Below the pieces are notes generated by a model. It saw nothing but the letters and a program-made list of their open reading frames with translations, was not told where the DNA came from and made no database searches. The position numbers and the translations under genes are program-made. From Dermatobacter hominis (lineage in GTDB: Bacteria > Actinomycetota > Acidimicrobiia > Acidimicrobiales > Microtrichaceae), in NCBI RefSeq assembly GCF_020715685.1, contig NZ_CP085840.1:124001-188000 (forward strand): a stretch of 64,000 bases of DNA, given 5' to 3'. Within the stretch, counting starts at the first letter, position 1. Each line of letters begins with the position of its first letter. Shown in pieces: positions 57,428 through 64,000 of the stretch.

Positions 57428-58788
57428 CGTCCTACGAGCAGCGACCCCGCCAGCGCCGGTCCGTCGGCGGCGCCGACCCGGCCGCGACCGGCCCGCTCAC
57501 CGATCCGGCGCGGGAGGCGCCGCTCGACGAGGACCCGACGAGCGCCGACGCCATCCACCGCGCCGAGCTCGCCGTGTCGCCCGAGGTGCTGTCGACGTCG
57601 CTGAGCGAGTACGTGCGGGCGTCGCTCGCCCGCATCCGTGGCGGCGAGGCCGGTCTGCTGCCCGTGATCGCCGGCCTCTTCCTGATCTCGATCCTGTTCC
57701 AGTCGCTGAACTCGAACTTCCTGACCGCGGGCAACCTGGTGAACCTCCTCATCCAGGGCGCGGCGTACATGCTGCTCGCGCTCGGCGAGACCTACGCCCT
57801 GCTGCTCGGCGAGATCGACCTGTCGATCGGCTTCGTCAGCGGCATCGGCGGCATCATCACCGCCGAGCTGGTGCGGGACTCGACCGGGTGGCCCTGGTGG
57901 GCGGCCGTGCTGGTCGCGCTGATCGCCTGCGCGGGGATCGGCATCCTCCAGGGCTCGATCATCACCAGACTCGGGGTGCCGTCGTTCGTTGTCACGCTCG
58001 CGGGCTTGTTGGGGTGGCAAGGCGTCATGCTGCTCATGCTCGGTGAGGGCGGCGCGATCCCGATCAACAACGACGTCATCAACGGGATCTCGAGCGGCAC
58101 CCTGACGCCGTTGGCCAGCTGGATCGTGATGCTCGTGATCGTCGCGGCGTTCGCGCTGCTCACGTGGCGACGCGAGGCCCGCCGCCGGACGACCGGGCTC
58201 GTCAGCCCGCCCTGGAGCGTGACGATCATCAAGGTGGCCGCCGCGCTCGTGGCGGGCATCATCGTCGTCCTGATCTGCAACACCAACCGCGGCGTGCTGG
58301 TGCCGATCGAGGGCGTCCCGTGGGTCGTGCTCGTCGTCCTCGCGGTGCTGGCGGCGTGGTCGGTGCTGCTCGGGCGGACGAAGTTCGGGCGCTACATCTA
58401 CGCGATCGGCGGCAACGCCGAGGCGGCCCGCCGAGCCGGCGTGAACCTGGCGAACATCCGCACGCTCGCCTTCATGCTCGGATCGTTCACCGCCGGCATC
58501 GCCGGCGTCGTCTACGCCTCGCGCCTGCGGTCCGTGTCGACTGCACTCGACGGCGGCACCCTCGTGCTCTACGCCGTGGCGGCGGCGGTCATCGGCGGCA
58601 CCAGCCTGTTCGGAGGCCGGGGCCGGGCGATCAACGCCGTGCTCGGCGGCCTGGTCATCGCCGCCATCGACAACGGCATGGGACTGCAGGGCTACAGCGC
58701 TGCGGCCAAGTACGTCGTCACGGCGCTGGTGCTGCTGGCGGCCGTCACGATCGACGCGGTCTCCCGCCGAGGTCGCGTCGCCCGCTGA
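57424..58788 (+). CDS. Sugar ABC transporter permease (XylH-like)
   Basis: 454 residues. A long polar N-terminal tail (about 1-75) precedes ten or more membrane helices with the conserved segments LALGETYALLLGEIDLSIGF, RYIYAIGGNAEAARRAGVN and GTSLFGGRGRAINAVLGGLV of the BPD-2/XylH family. It forms the pore with the ATPase and binding protein. Translationally coupled to the ATPase. Confidence 0.9.
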   Translation: MTSYEQRPRQRRSVGGADPAATGPLTDPAREAPLDEDPTSADAIHRAELAVSPEVLSTSLSEYVRASLARIRGGEAGLLPVIAGLFLISILFQSLNSNFLTAGNLVNLLIQGAAYMLLALGETYALLLGEIDLSIGFVSGIGGIITAELVRDSTGWPWWAAVLVALIACAGIGILQGSIITRLGVPSFVVTLAGLLGWQGVMLLMLGEGGAIPINNDVINGISSGTLTPLASWIVMLVIVAAFALLTWRREARRRTTGLVSPPWSVTIIKVAAALVAGIIVVLICNTNRGVLVPIEGVPWVVLVVLAVLAAWSVLLGRTKFGRYIYAIGGNAEAARRAGVNLANIRTLAFMLGSFTAGIAGVVYASRLRSVSTALDGGTLVLYAVAAAVIGGTSLFGGRGRAINAVLGGLVIAAIDNGMGLQGYSAAAKYVVTALVLLAAVTIDAVSRRGRVAR

Positions 58789-58809
58789 GGCGCCGTCCGC
58801 CGGCCTGGG

Positions 58810-59289
58810 TCACGGTCGTCCCTGCAGCGGGAGCGGCAGCTCCATCCACCGCGTGGTGTCGGTGAAGCCCTCGGCCTCGTAGAGGGGGCGCCCGGCGGCG
58901 GTGGGGTGGAGGCGCAGCGACCGTGCCCCGGCATCGCGGGCACCGTCGGTGCACACGGACATCAGCTCACGGCCCAGACCGTGGCGGCGGGCCCCGGGCG
59001 TGACGTACATGTTGATGACGTAGCCCTCGAACGATCGAGGGTCCTCGGGGAGCGGCGGACGCGGCCAGAGCAGCAACGACACCACCCCGACCGGCTCCTC
59101 GCCGTTGAACGCCAGCCAGGTCAGGAGCCGGCCGGCGCGGACCTCGCGCTCGACGAACGAGCGCGTCTGGACCAGGCACTCGGCCGACAGGTCCAGGTCC
59201 CCGCCGCGGACCTCGCGCAGGAACTCGATCCGGAGTGCCACCACCAGGTCGAGGTCGGCCTCGACCGCGGGGCGGACCGCGACCGTCAC
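58810..59289 (-). CDS. GNAT acetyltransferase
   Basis: 159 residues from GTG 59289. GNAT fold with VGVVSLLLWPRPP, MYVTPGARRHGLGRELMSV (acetyl-CoA binding loop) and GARSLRLHPTAAGRPLYEAEGF. Substrate unknown. Coupled to the upstream SnoaL gene by a GTGA overlap. Confidence 0.88.
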   Translation of the reverse strand: MTVAVRPAVEADLDLVVALRIEFLREVRGGDLDLSAECLVQTRSFVEREVRAGRLLTWLAFNGEEPVGVVSLLLWPRPPLPEDPRSFEGYVINMYVTPGARRHGLGRELMSVCTDGARDAGARSLRLHPTAAGRPLYEAEGFTDTTRWMELPLPLQGRP

Positions 59290-59699
59290 TGGATGAGGCC
59301 GAGGCCCTTCTGGCAGTGCGGGCCGCCCCAGTGCTCCACGATCTTCCCGTCGCGGATCCGCAGGATCGCGGTGCCGTTGATCTCGACGGGCTCCCCGGTG
59401 GGCTCGACGTCGAAGAACGCCGTGCCGGTGTGCGTGCCGCGCACGGTCCAGTTGGACACGACCAGGTCGTCGGACTCGATGAGCAGCCCCACCGTGAACT
59501 CCATGTCGGGGAACGCGGAGCGGACCTGGTCCCACCAGATCTGCTCCTCGCCGCGGACGTCGGTGCCGACCTTCTCGGGGCTGACGCGCTCCGTCACGTG
59601 GCTGACGAACTCGGGTGCCCAGAAGTCGTAGACCGCTTCCGTGTCGCCGTCGAACATCGCGTTCGAGTACTCGGCCAGCATCTTGAGGTTCTCGGACAT
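59286..59699 (-). CDS. SnoaL-like (NTF2-fold) protein
   Basis: 137 residues: MLAEYSNAMFDGDTEAVYDF, WWDQVRSAFPDMEFTVG, NWTVRGTHTGTAFFDVEP and ILRIRDGKIVEHWGGPH, all typical of the SnoaL-like cone-fold family with a hydrophobic cavity. May be an isomerase or ligand-binding protein; the catalytic residues vary widely in this family so a reaction is not assigned. Confidence 0.85.
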   Translation of the reverse strand: MSENLKMLAEYSNAMFDGDTEAVYDFWAPEFVSHVTERVSPEKVGTDVRGEEQIWWDQVRSAFPDMEFTVGLLIESDDLVVSNWTVRGTHTGTAFFDVEPTGEPVEINGTAILRIRDGKIVEHWGGPHCQKGLGLIQ

Positions 59700-59796
59700 G
59701 CGGCGACGCTACCGAGCCGGCCCCGCCGATGCGCCCGGAAACGACCGCCCGACCGGCACGCCGCTCGAACACGACGGCGGGTGCGAGACTGTCGGC

Positions 59797-60189
59797 GTGA
59801 GCGAGCAGCAGCCAGCGGTCAGGGTCACCGGCATGGACCACGTCGTCCTGGTCGTCGAGGACGTCGAGCGGTCCGTCGCCTGGTACCGCGACGAGCTCGG
59901 CATCCCGACCGAGCGGTTGGAGGAGTGGCGCGCCGGCGAGGTGCTGTTCCCGTCGCTCCGGCTCGATGCCACGACGCTGATCGACCTCCTGCCGGGGACC
60001 CCCGCCGGCCGCAACGTCGACCACGTCGCGCTCACCGTCGACGACGTCGACCTCGAGGCCGTCGCCGCATCGGGGCGCTTCGACGTGGTCGCCGGGCCCG
60101 CCGACCTGTTCGGGGCCAGGGGTCAGGGGATCGGGCTCTACGTCCGCGACCCCGACGGCCACGTCGTCGAGCTGCGCACCTACGCCTGA
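59797..60189 (+). CDS. VOC (glyoxalase/dioxygenase-fold) protein
   Basis: 130 residues from GTG 59797. Single VOC domain: VTGMDHVVLVVEDVERSVAW, WYRDELGIPTERLEEW, GRNVDHVALTVDDVDLE and LYVRDPDGHVVELRTY. The His/Glu at strand ends form the usual metal site. Reaction unknown. Divergent from the SnoaL gene, 97 bases apart. Confidence 0.88.
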   Translation: MSEQQPAVRVTGMDHVVLVVEDVERSVAWYRDELGIPTERLEEWRAGEVLFPSLRLDATTLIDLLPGTPAGRNVDHVALTVDDVDLEAVAASGRFDVVAGPADLFGARGQGIGLYVRDPDGHVVELRTYA

Positions 60190-60191
60190 GC

Positions 60192-60554
60192 TCAGCCGAG
60201 CGGTTCGCCGTCGACCGTGATGGTGACCCGCTCCGGGTAGAAGGACAGGTGTCCGGCGATGTCGGTCGCGGCCTCGATCGGTTCCTCGTAGGCCCACACG
60301 ATCCCGTCGTGCACCTCGCCGTCGACGGTGGCGGACCAGTACGAGGCCTCGCCCTTGAACGGGCACGTCGTGTGGAACGACGTCGGGGTGAGGAGGTCCA
60401 TCCGGACGTCCTCCCGGGGCAGGTAGTAGCGACGGGGGAGGCCGGTCTCGTCGAGCAGCTTCGGTCGGTCGGAGGAGGCAAGGACCTGGTCGCCGAGGGT
60501 GACCTCGACGTGCTCGGTGCCGGGGGTGATCGTGACGGTGTGGCCGCTGGTCAT
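60192..60554 (-). CDS. DUF427 protein
   Basis: 120 residues. DUF427 pattern: VEVTLGDQVLASSDRPKLLD, RYYLPREDVRMDLL, TTCPFKGEASYWSATVDGEV and DGIVWAYEEPI. Function of the family is unknown. Its stop is three bases past the convergent VOC stop. Confidence 0.88.
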   Translation of the reverse strand: MTSGHTVTITPGTEHVEVTLGDQVLASSDRPKLLDETGLPRRYYLPREDVRMDLLTPTSFHTTCPFKGEASYWSATVDGEVHDGIVWAYEEPIEAATDIAGHLSFYPERVTITVDGEPLG

Positions 60555-60642
60555 GCCGGGTGCAACGCCGGGACGCCGAGCACGATTCCGAGGGGCACGG
60601 CCCCGGCACCCCGGCGACCAGGTGACGGCCGCTCGCCGGTGG

Positions 60643-61488
60643 TCAGCCCGGTGCGTCGGTGGGGCGGCTCGGATCGGGACCCTCGGCGCTCCGGGCGGCG
60701 GTGAGCACCTCGACCTGCTGCCGCAGGGACGCCACCTCGGCGGTGAGGTCGCGGAGGGCGGCCGCCACCCCGGTCTCGTCGACGGGTGTGGCGGATCCGG
60801 CATCGGGCTGCGGCGCGCTCCCCGGCGGCGTCAGCCGGAAGAAGCCGGCGAGCGAGCCGGCCAGGACGCCGAGCACGCCGACGCCGGTGAACATCACGGC
60901 GAACGCCGCCCACCGACCGGTCGTCGTGATCGGCACGACGTCGCCGTAGCCGACGGTGGTGAGCGTGACGACGGCCCACCAGAGGGAGTCGCCGAACGTG
61001 GCGAACTCGGGGTTCACGGGCTTCTCGGCGTGGAACGCGACGACGGCGCCGAGGAAGACGACGCCGGCGGCCACGACCGCCACCCTGCCGAGGCGCGACA
61101 GGAGCTGCTGGGACCCCTTCGTCGCGGCCACGAGCCGGACGAGCCGTGTGAGCCGCAGGGCGACGACGAAGCGGCCGGACTGCGCGAACGGCAACAGGAA
61201 CCACGGTGCGGTCAGGACCACCACGATCAGGTCGAAGCGACCCCACCCCGTCCGGGAGTAGTGCACCCGGTGGCGGGCCTGCACGACGTAGTCGACGAGG
61301 AAGACCAGCCAGCTGACGATCCCGATCGTGACGCCCAGCGCGCTGCCCGAAACCGGTTCGATGAGCAGCGGCAGGATCGCCGACGCGATGATCGGGATCT
61401 GCATGATCCGCTGGAACCGATGCAGGAACGCGGCGTCCGCATCGGTGCGCGGCGCGCCGCGGCGAGGCGTCGATCCGTCGGGCTCCAC
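60643..61488 (-). CDS. Voltage-gated-type potassium channel
   Basis: 281 residues from GTG 61488. Six membrane segments: S1-S4-like part with basic S4 (RFVVALRLTRLVRLVAATKG), pore loop SLWWAVVTLTTVGYGDVVP with the TVGYGD selectivity filter, S6 (FAVMFTGVGVLGVLAGSLAG). A C-terminal coiled coil follows (AAALRDLTAEVASLRQQVEV). Potassium selectivity follows from the filter. The upstream frame is Pro/Arg-rich shadow. Confidence 0.9.
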   Translation of the reverse strand: MEPDGSTPRRGAPRTDADAAFLHRFQRIMQIPIIASAILPLLIEPVSGSALGVTIGIVSWLVFLVDYVVQARHRVHYSRTGWGRFDLIVVVLTAPWFLLPFAQSGRFVVALRLTRLVRLVAATKGSQQLLSRLGRVAVVAAGVVFLGAVVAFHAEKPVNPEFATFGDSLWWAVVTLTTVGYGDVVPITTTGRWAAFAVMFTGVGVLGVLAGSLAGFFRLTPPGSAPQPDAGSATPVDETGVAAALRDLTAEVASLRQQVEVLTAARSAEGPDPSRPTDAPG

Positions 61489-61549
61489 CGCCCGATGATG
61501 GCCCGTGGCCGCTCCGCTGCCGTGGACCGTGCTGCGGCCGGCGGGCGGT

Positions 61550-62734
61550 TCAGCCGAGCTGCTCGGACTCGATGCCGAAGTGGTCCTGGTACTCGCGGGT
61601 CCGCTCCCGCATCTCGCCCTCGTCGAGTCCGGTCTGCTCCCACGTGTAGCGCCGGAGGCTGTTCTGCGCGTCGCCGGGGTGGGCGTCGAGGAACGCCTTC
61701 TGCCGGGCGGCGGCCTCGTCGGTGAGCTCGATGCCAAGCGCGTCGTAGAGGCGCGCGACGGTGCCGAGCAGGTCCTTGCGGAAGTCCTGGTAGAGGACGT
61801 CGATCACCTGGCCCTCGGGGAAGATGCCGTCCTTGCGCTGCGCGAGGGCGCGGTCGAGCCCGAAGGTCAGGTCCTCGCCGTACTGCGCGGCGAGCGTGCG
61901 GACGTCGAAGGAGTCGGTCGTCATCTCCCGCAGCGAGGCACCGAGCGCGCTGATCGACGCCATCACCTTCAGCGGGTCCCGGTGGTTCTGGATGACGATC
62001 GCATCGGGGTACTCGGCGATCAGGTCGGCGAAGTTCCAGAGGTGCGCCGGCGACTTGAGCAACCACCGTTCGGCCATGTGCTCGGACTGCAGGTGCTGGA
62101 GGAACCGCCGGTGCCACCGGTACGCGGGCGCCATGTCGGCCTTGTGCAGCAGCCACTCGTTGTAGGCGGGCACCTCGAACTGGAGCGAGAAGATCATCGA
62201 GCGGAACTCGCTCGTCCAGATGCGGACGTCCTCCTGGGCGAGCGTGGCGCCGAGCTCGTGGAACTCGGTGAAGCCGGGGATGATCGAGTCGACGAGGTCG
62301 AACTGGGCCTGGGCGACGGCGATGCGCGGATCGGTGTCGAAGGTCGCGGTCCGCGGCGCCGGCACCGGTCGCTCGACCTCCCAGCTGAGCGGGGCGCGCA
62401 TCGCCGGGTCCTGGGCCATGAGGTCGTGGAGGATCGAGGTCCCGGTGCGGGGGAGACCCACGATGATGATCGGGCGGACGATCTCCTGCTCGGCGACGGC
62501 GGGGTGGTCGTTGCGCCACTGCACGAGCTGCAGCCGGTTGGAGAGGTCGGCGACGATGCCGTCGGCGGCGACGCCCAGACCGATCTCGTTGAGCTCGGCC
62601 GTCTCGTTGAGCGACTCGGCGAAGAGCTCCATGCCCTCGCGCCACGTCGGCTCGCCGAAGTCGTCGAGCCCGGTCTCCTGGATCGCCCGCTCGACGAGCT
62701 CGTCCGGCCCCGGGATGGTCCCTGCTGCGGTCAT
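61550..62734 (-). CDS. Sulfotransferase-family protein
   Basis: 394 residues from ATG 62734 after AGGGGGA. PAPS-binding 5'-phosphosulfate loop PIIIVGLPRTGTSILHDLM (about 88-106) and 3'-phosphate region AIVIQNHRDPLKVMASISAL. This matches the large actinobacterial sulfotransferase-like family. Substrate unknown. Located just downstream of a TetR gene in the same direction, 58 bases apart, and so likely under its control. Confidence 0.87.
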   Translation of the reverse strand: MTAAGTIPGPDELVERAIQETGLDDFGEPTWREGMELFAESLNETAELNEIGLGVAADGIVADLSNRLQLVQWRNDHPAVAEQEIVRPIIIVGLPRTGTSILHDLMAQDPAMRAPLSWEVERPVPAPRTATFDTDPRIAVAQAQFDLVDSIIPGFTEFHELGATLAQEDVRIWTSEFRSMIFSLQFEVPAYNEWLLHKADMAPAYRWHRRFLQHLQSEHMAERWLLKSPAHLWNFADLIAEYPDAIVIQNHRDPLKVMASISALGASLREMTTDSFDVRTLAAQYGEDLTFGLDRALAQRKDGIFPEGQVIDVLYQDFRKDLLGTVARLYDALGIELTDEAAARQKAFLDAHPGDAQNSLRRYTWEQTGLDEGEMRERTREYQDHFGIESEQLG

Positions 62735-62792
62735 CGTTCCCCCTGTGTGGTGTCTGGCTGACGTGCTCGCCGGCGGGCCGGTCCCGGTCCGA

Positions 62793-63401
62793 TCAGGGCG
62801 AGCCCAGCTCGAGCCCCGCGAGCTGGCGTTCCACGAGGGCCGGCAGGTCGCCGCTGCCCTCGGACTCGAGCCACCGGTCGCAGGCGAGGCGAGCGGCGGC
62901 CATGGACATGGCCCCGACGAGGCGCGGTCGAGGGTCGTCGTCGGCGAGGTCCTCGCCGAAGCGGGACCGGACCGCCTCGGCGATCGCGATCTCCCAGTCG
63001 ACGTAGAGGTGCAGCGTCCACGCCAGCATCGCCGCCGAGGACCGGCACAGCAGCGCCTGCTCCAGGTACATCTCGCGCCGCTCCTCGAAGTCGACCGCCA
63101 GCGCGCGGTGCGCGGCGCGCACCGCCTCGAGCGGTCCGAGCTCCGGAGGGAGGTCGCGGAGGGTCGCGACCAGCACGAAGATCGCGACGTCCGACAGGCC
63201 CGTCGCAATCGCGAGCTCCTTCGACTCGAAGTAGCGGAAGAAGGTCGCCCGTCCGACGCCGGCTCGCTCGACGATCTGCTCGACGGTCGTCTCGACGATG
63301 CCCTGGGCGCTGGCCAGCTCCGCGGCGGCGTCCGCGATGCGTCGACGGGTCTCGTCGCGCTTGCGCTCCCGGAGGCCTCGCTGGGCGACCTCGACCGACA
63401 T
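62793..63401 (-). CDS. TetR-family regulator
   Basis: 202 residues. N-terminal HTH (KRDETRRRIADAAAELASAQ, TTVEQIVERAGVGRATFFRY, FESKELAIATGLSD) and a longer C-terminal ligand domain. The perfect dyad at 63449-63463, 48 bases upstream of its start, is the probable operator, shared with the divergent dehydrogenase gene. Start ATG 63401 after GAGGGGGAACGG. Confidence 0.92.
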   Translation of the reverse strand: MSVEVAQRGLRERKRDETRRRIADAAAELASAQGIVETTVEQIVERAGVGRATFFRYFESKELAIATGLSDVAIFVLVATLRDLPPELGPLEAVRAAHRALAVDFEERREMYLEQALLCRSSAAMLAWTLHLYVDWEIAIAEAVRSRFGEDLADDDPRPRLVGAMSMAAARLACDRWLESEGSGDLPALVERQLAGLELGSP

Positions 63402-63448
63402 CCGTTCCCCCTCGGTCCCACCCGCCGACCGCAGGGGGCCGAACAGAG

Positions 63449-63463
63449 TGAGACGACGTCTCA
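63449..63463 (+). promoter_or_regulatory. Likely TetR operator
   Basis: TGAGAC-GAC-GTCTCA, a six-base perfect dyad in the 149-base divergent gap. An imperfect dyad GATG(G)TATT...GTATCATC follows at 63465-63483. The position fits a repressor that controls both directions. Confidence 0.65.
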
Positions 63464-63550
63464 GATGGTATTGAGTATCATCCGGCTGCGCAACGGGTCA
63501 CGGGACAGGACCCGCGCGCCGGACGGGCAGCGGCCCGGCGAGGGGGACGG

Positions 63551-64000
63551 ATGCGAGCACTGCAGGTCACGCGCCACGGCGAGCCCGAGGACGTCCTCGC
63601 CGTCGTCGACGTCGAGCCCGAGCGACCCGGTCCGGGCGAGGTCCGGATCCGGGCGGCGGCCGCAGCCCTCAACCACAACGACATCGCCCGGTGCCGAGGG
63701 ACGCTCGTGTCGGTCGCCAAGGACCCCCCGTTCACGATCGGGATGGACCTCTGCGGGACCGTCGACGCCGTCGGGCCGGGGGCCGAGGAGTGGCTGGGCC
63801 GTCGCGTGGTCGCCATCGCCAAGGACGCCCTCGGCGGCATCGCCGAGCAGGTCGTCGCCCCTGCCGCAGGCGTCTTCGACGCTCCCGCGGGGCTCGACGA
63901 CGTGCAGGCGGCGGCGTTCCTCATCCCGTTCCACACCACGCACCTCGCGCTCTTCCGACGCGGCGGGCTCGCCGACGGCGACACGCTGCTCGTGACCGCC
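63551..64000 (+). CDS. Zinc-independent quinone-reductase/MDR dehydrogenase, cut by window edge
   Basis: 150 residues seen, 3' end missing. Start MRALQVTRHGEPEDVLAVVD, then EVRIRAAAAALNHNDIARCR and IGMDLCGTVDAVGPGAEEWL: the NADPH:quinone reductase type of the medium-chain dehydrogenase family (no zinc-binding Cys/His set in the shown part). Shine-Dalgarno AGGGGG before the ATG. Divergent from TetR. The cofactor domain lies past base 64000, so assignment is partial. Confidence 0.8.
   Translation, partial: MRALQVTRHGEPEDVLAVVDVEPERPGPGEVRIRAAAAALNHNDIARCRGTLVSVAKDPPFTIGMDLCGTVDAVGPGAEEWLGRRVVAIAKDALGGIAEQVVAPAAGVFDAPAGLDDVQAAAFLIPFHTTHLALFRRGGLADGDTLLVTA

Noticed and set aside
58810-60609. A 599-residue frame containing the GNAT protein
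   Set aside because: Only the last 159 residues show the fold; the rest is antisense shadow of the SnoaL, VOC and DUF427 genes.
1-64000. CRISPR array
   Set aside because: No regularly spaced direct repeats with unique spacers are visible anywhere in the window.

Overview
The window is high-GC (roughly 70% or more) actinobacterial DNA. The gene order pdtaR - polA - (inserts) - rpsA matches the neighbourhood seen in Mycobacterium. Other actinobacterial signs are a Tad pilus locus, a DUF222/HNH (13E12-type) gene with a LexA box, frequent GTG starts and many apparently leaderless promoters. The LarA-like, acyl-CoA-reductase and VWA-TadB proteins made me think of class Acidimicrobiia. That placement is an inference, not a demonstration.

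Layout. 1-4.8 kb: an SRPBCC protein (cut by the window edge), a deazaflavin-type nitroreductase, a CrtI-like FAD oxidoreductase and malQ, all on the minus strand. 4.8-12 kb: housekeeping block on the plus strand (coiled-coil protein, pdtaR, polA, methyltransferase, rpsA). It is interrupted by a 1.2-kb unit in which an AbiEi/DUF559 gene lies between inverted 55-bp repeats; a third copy of the repeat sits in front of polA. 12.3-20.4 kb: Tad locus cpaB-cpaE-cpaF-tadB(VWA fusion)-tadC plus a polytopic membrane protein. 20.4-26.5 kb: a tightly coupled minus-strand operon encoding an acyl-CoA reductase/HAD fusion, a zinc alcohol dehydrogenase, a LarA-like protein and a PlsC acyltransferase. 26.6-31.1 kb: divergent ddl/murF, an MFS exporter and a membrane-anchored J-domain protein. 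31.2-32.5 kb: SOS-box-controlled DUF222/HNH gene.

32.66-39.14 kb: a tRNA-Val(CAC) whose 3' end and terminator (47 bp) recur as a direct repeat 6.4 kb downstream. The segment between is a small putative genomic island of mostly unrecognised genes in mixed orientation, with a truncated paralogue next to the tRNA, a frameshifted phosphotransferase and a recurring short motif at gene boundaries. I found no integrase in it.

39.2-64 kb: glutaredoxin, lipoprotein, a large LuxR/LAL regulator, DUF4326, an EEP-family membrane phosphatase/nuclease, a PAS-SpoIIE phosphatase, a TraR/DksA zinc-finger protein, an AMP-ligase/carrier/acyltransferase-3 fusion, a Fe(III)-type ABC transporter (fbp-like), a xylose-type sugar ABC transporter (SBP-ATPase-permease), then small enzymes, a voltage-gated-type K+ channel, a sulfotransferase, TetR and a divergent quinone-reductase-type dehydrogenase that runs off the window.

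Three genes (ADH, acyl-CoA reductase/HAD, phosphotransferase) each need one extra base in a G/C-rich spot to restore a conserved frame. This could be real decay, but the pattern also fits base-deletion errors in the assembly, and a reader should check it first. The two most interesting structures are the 55-bp inverted-repeat unit around the AbiEi/DUF559 gene and the tRNA-Val island with cassette-like boundaries.
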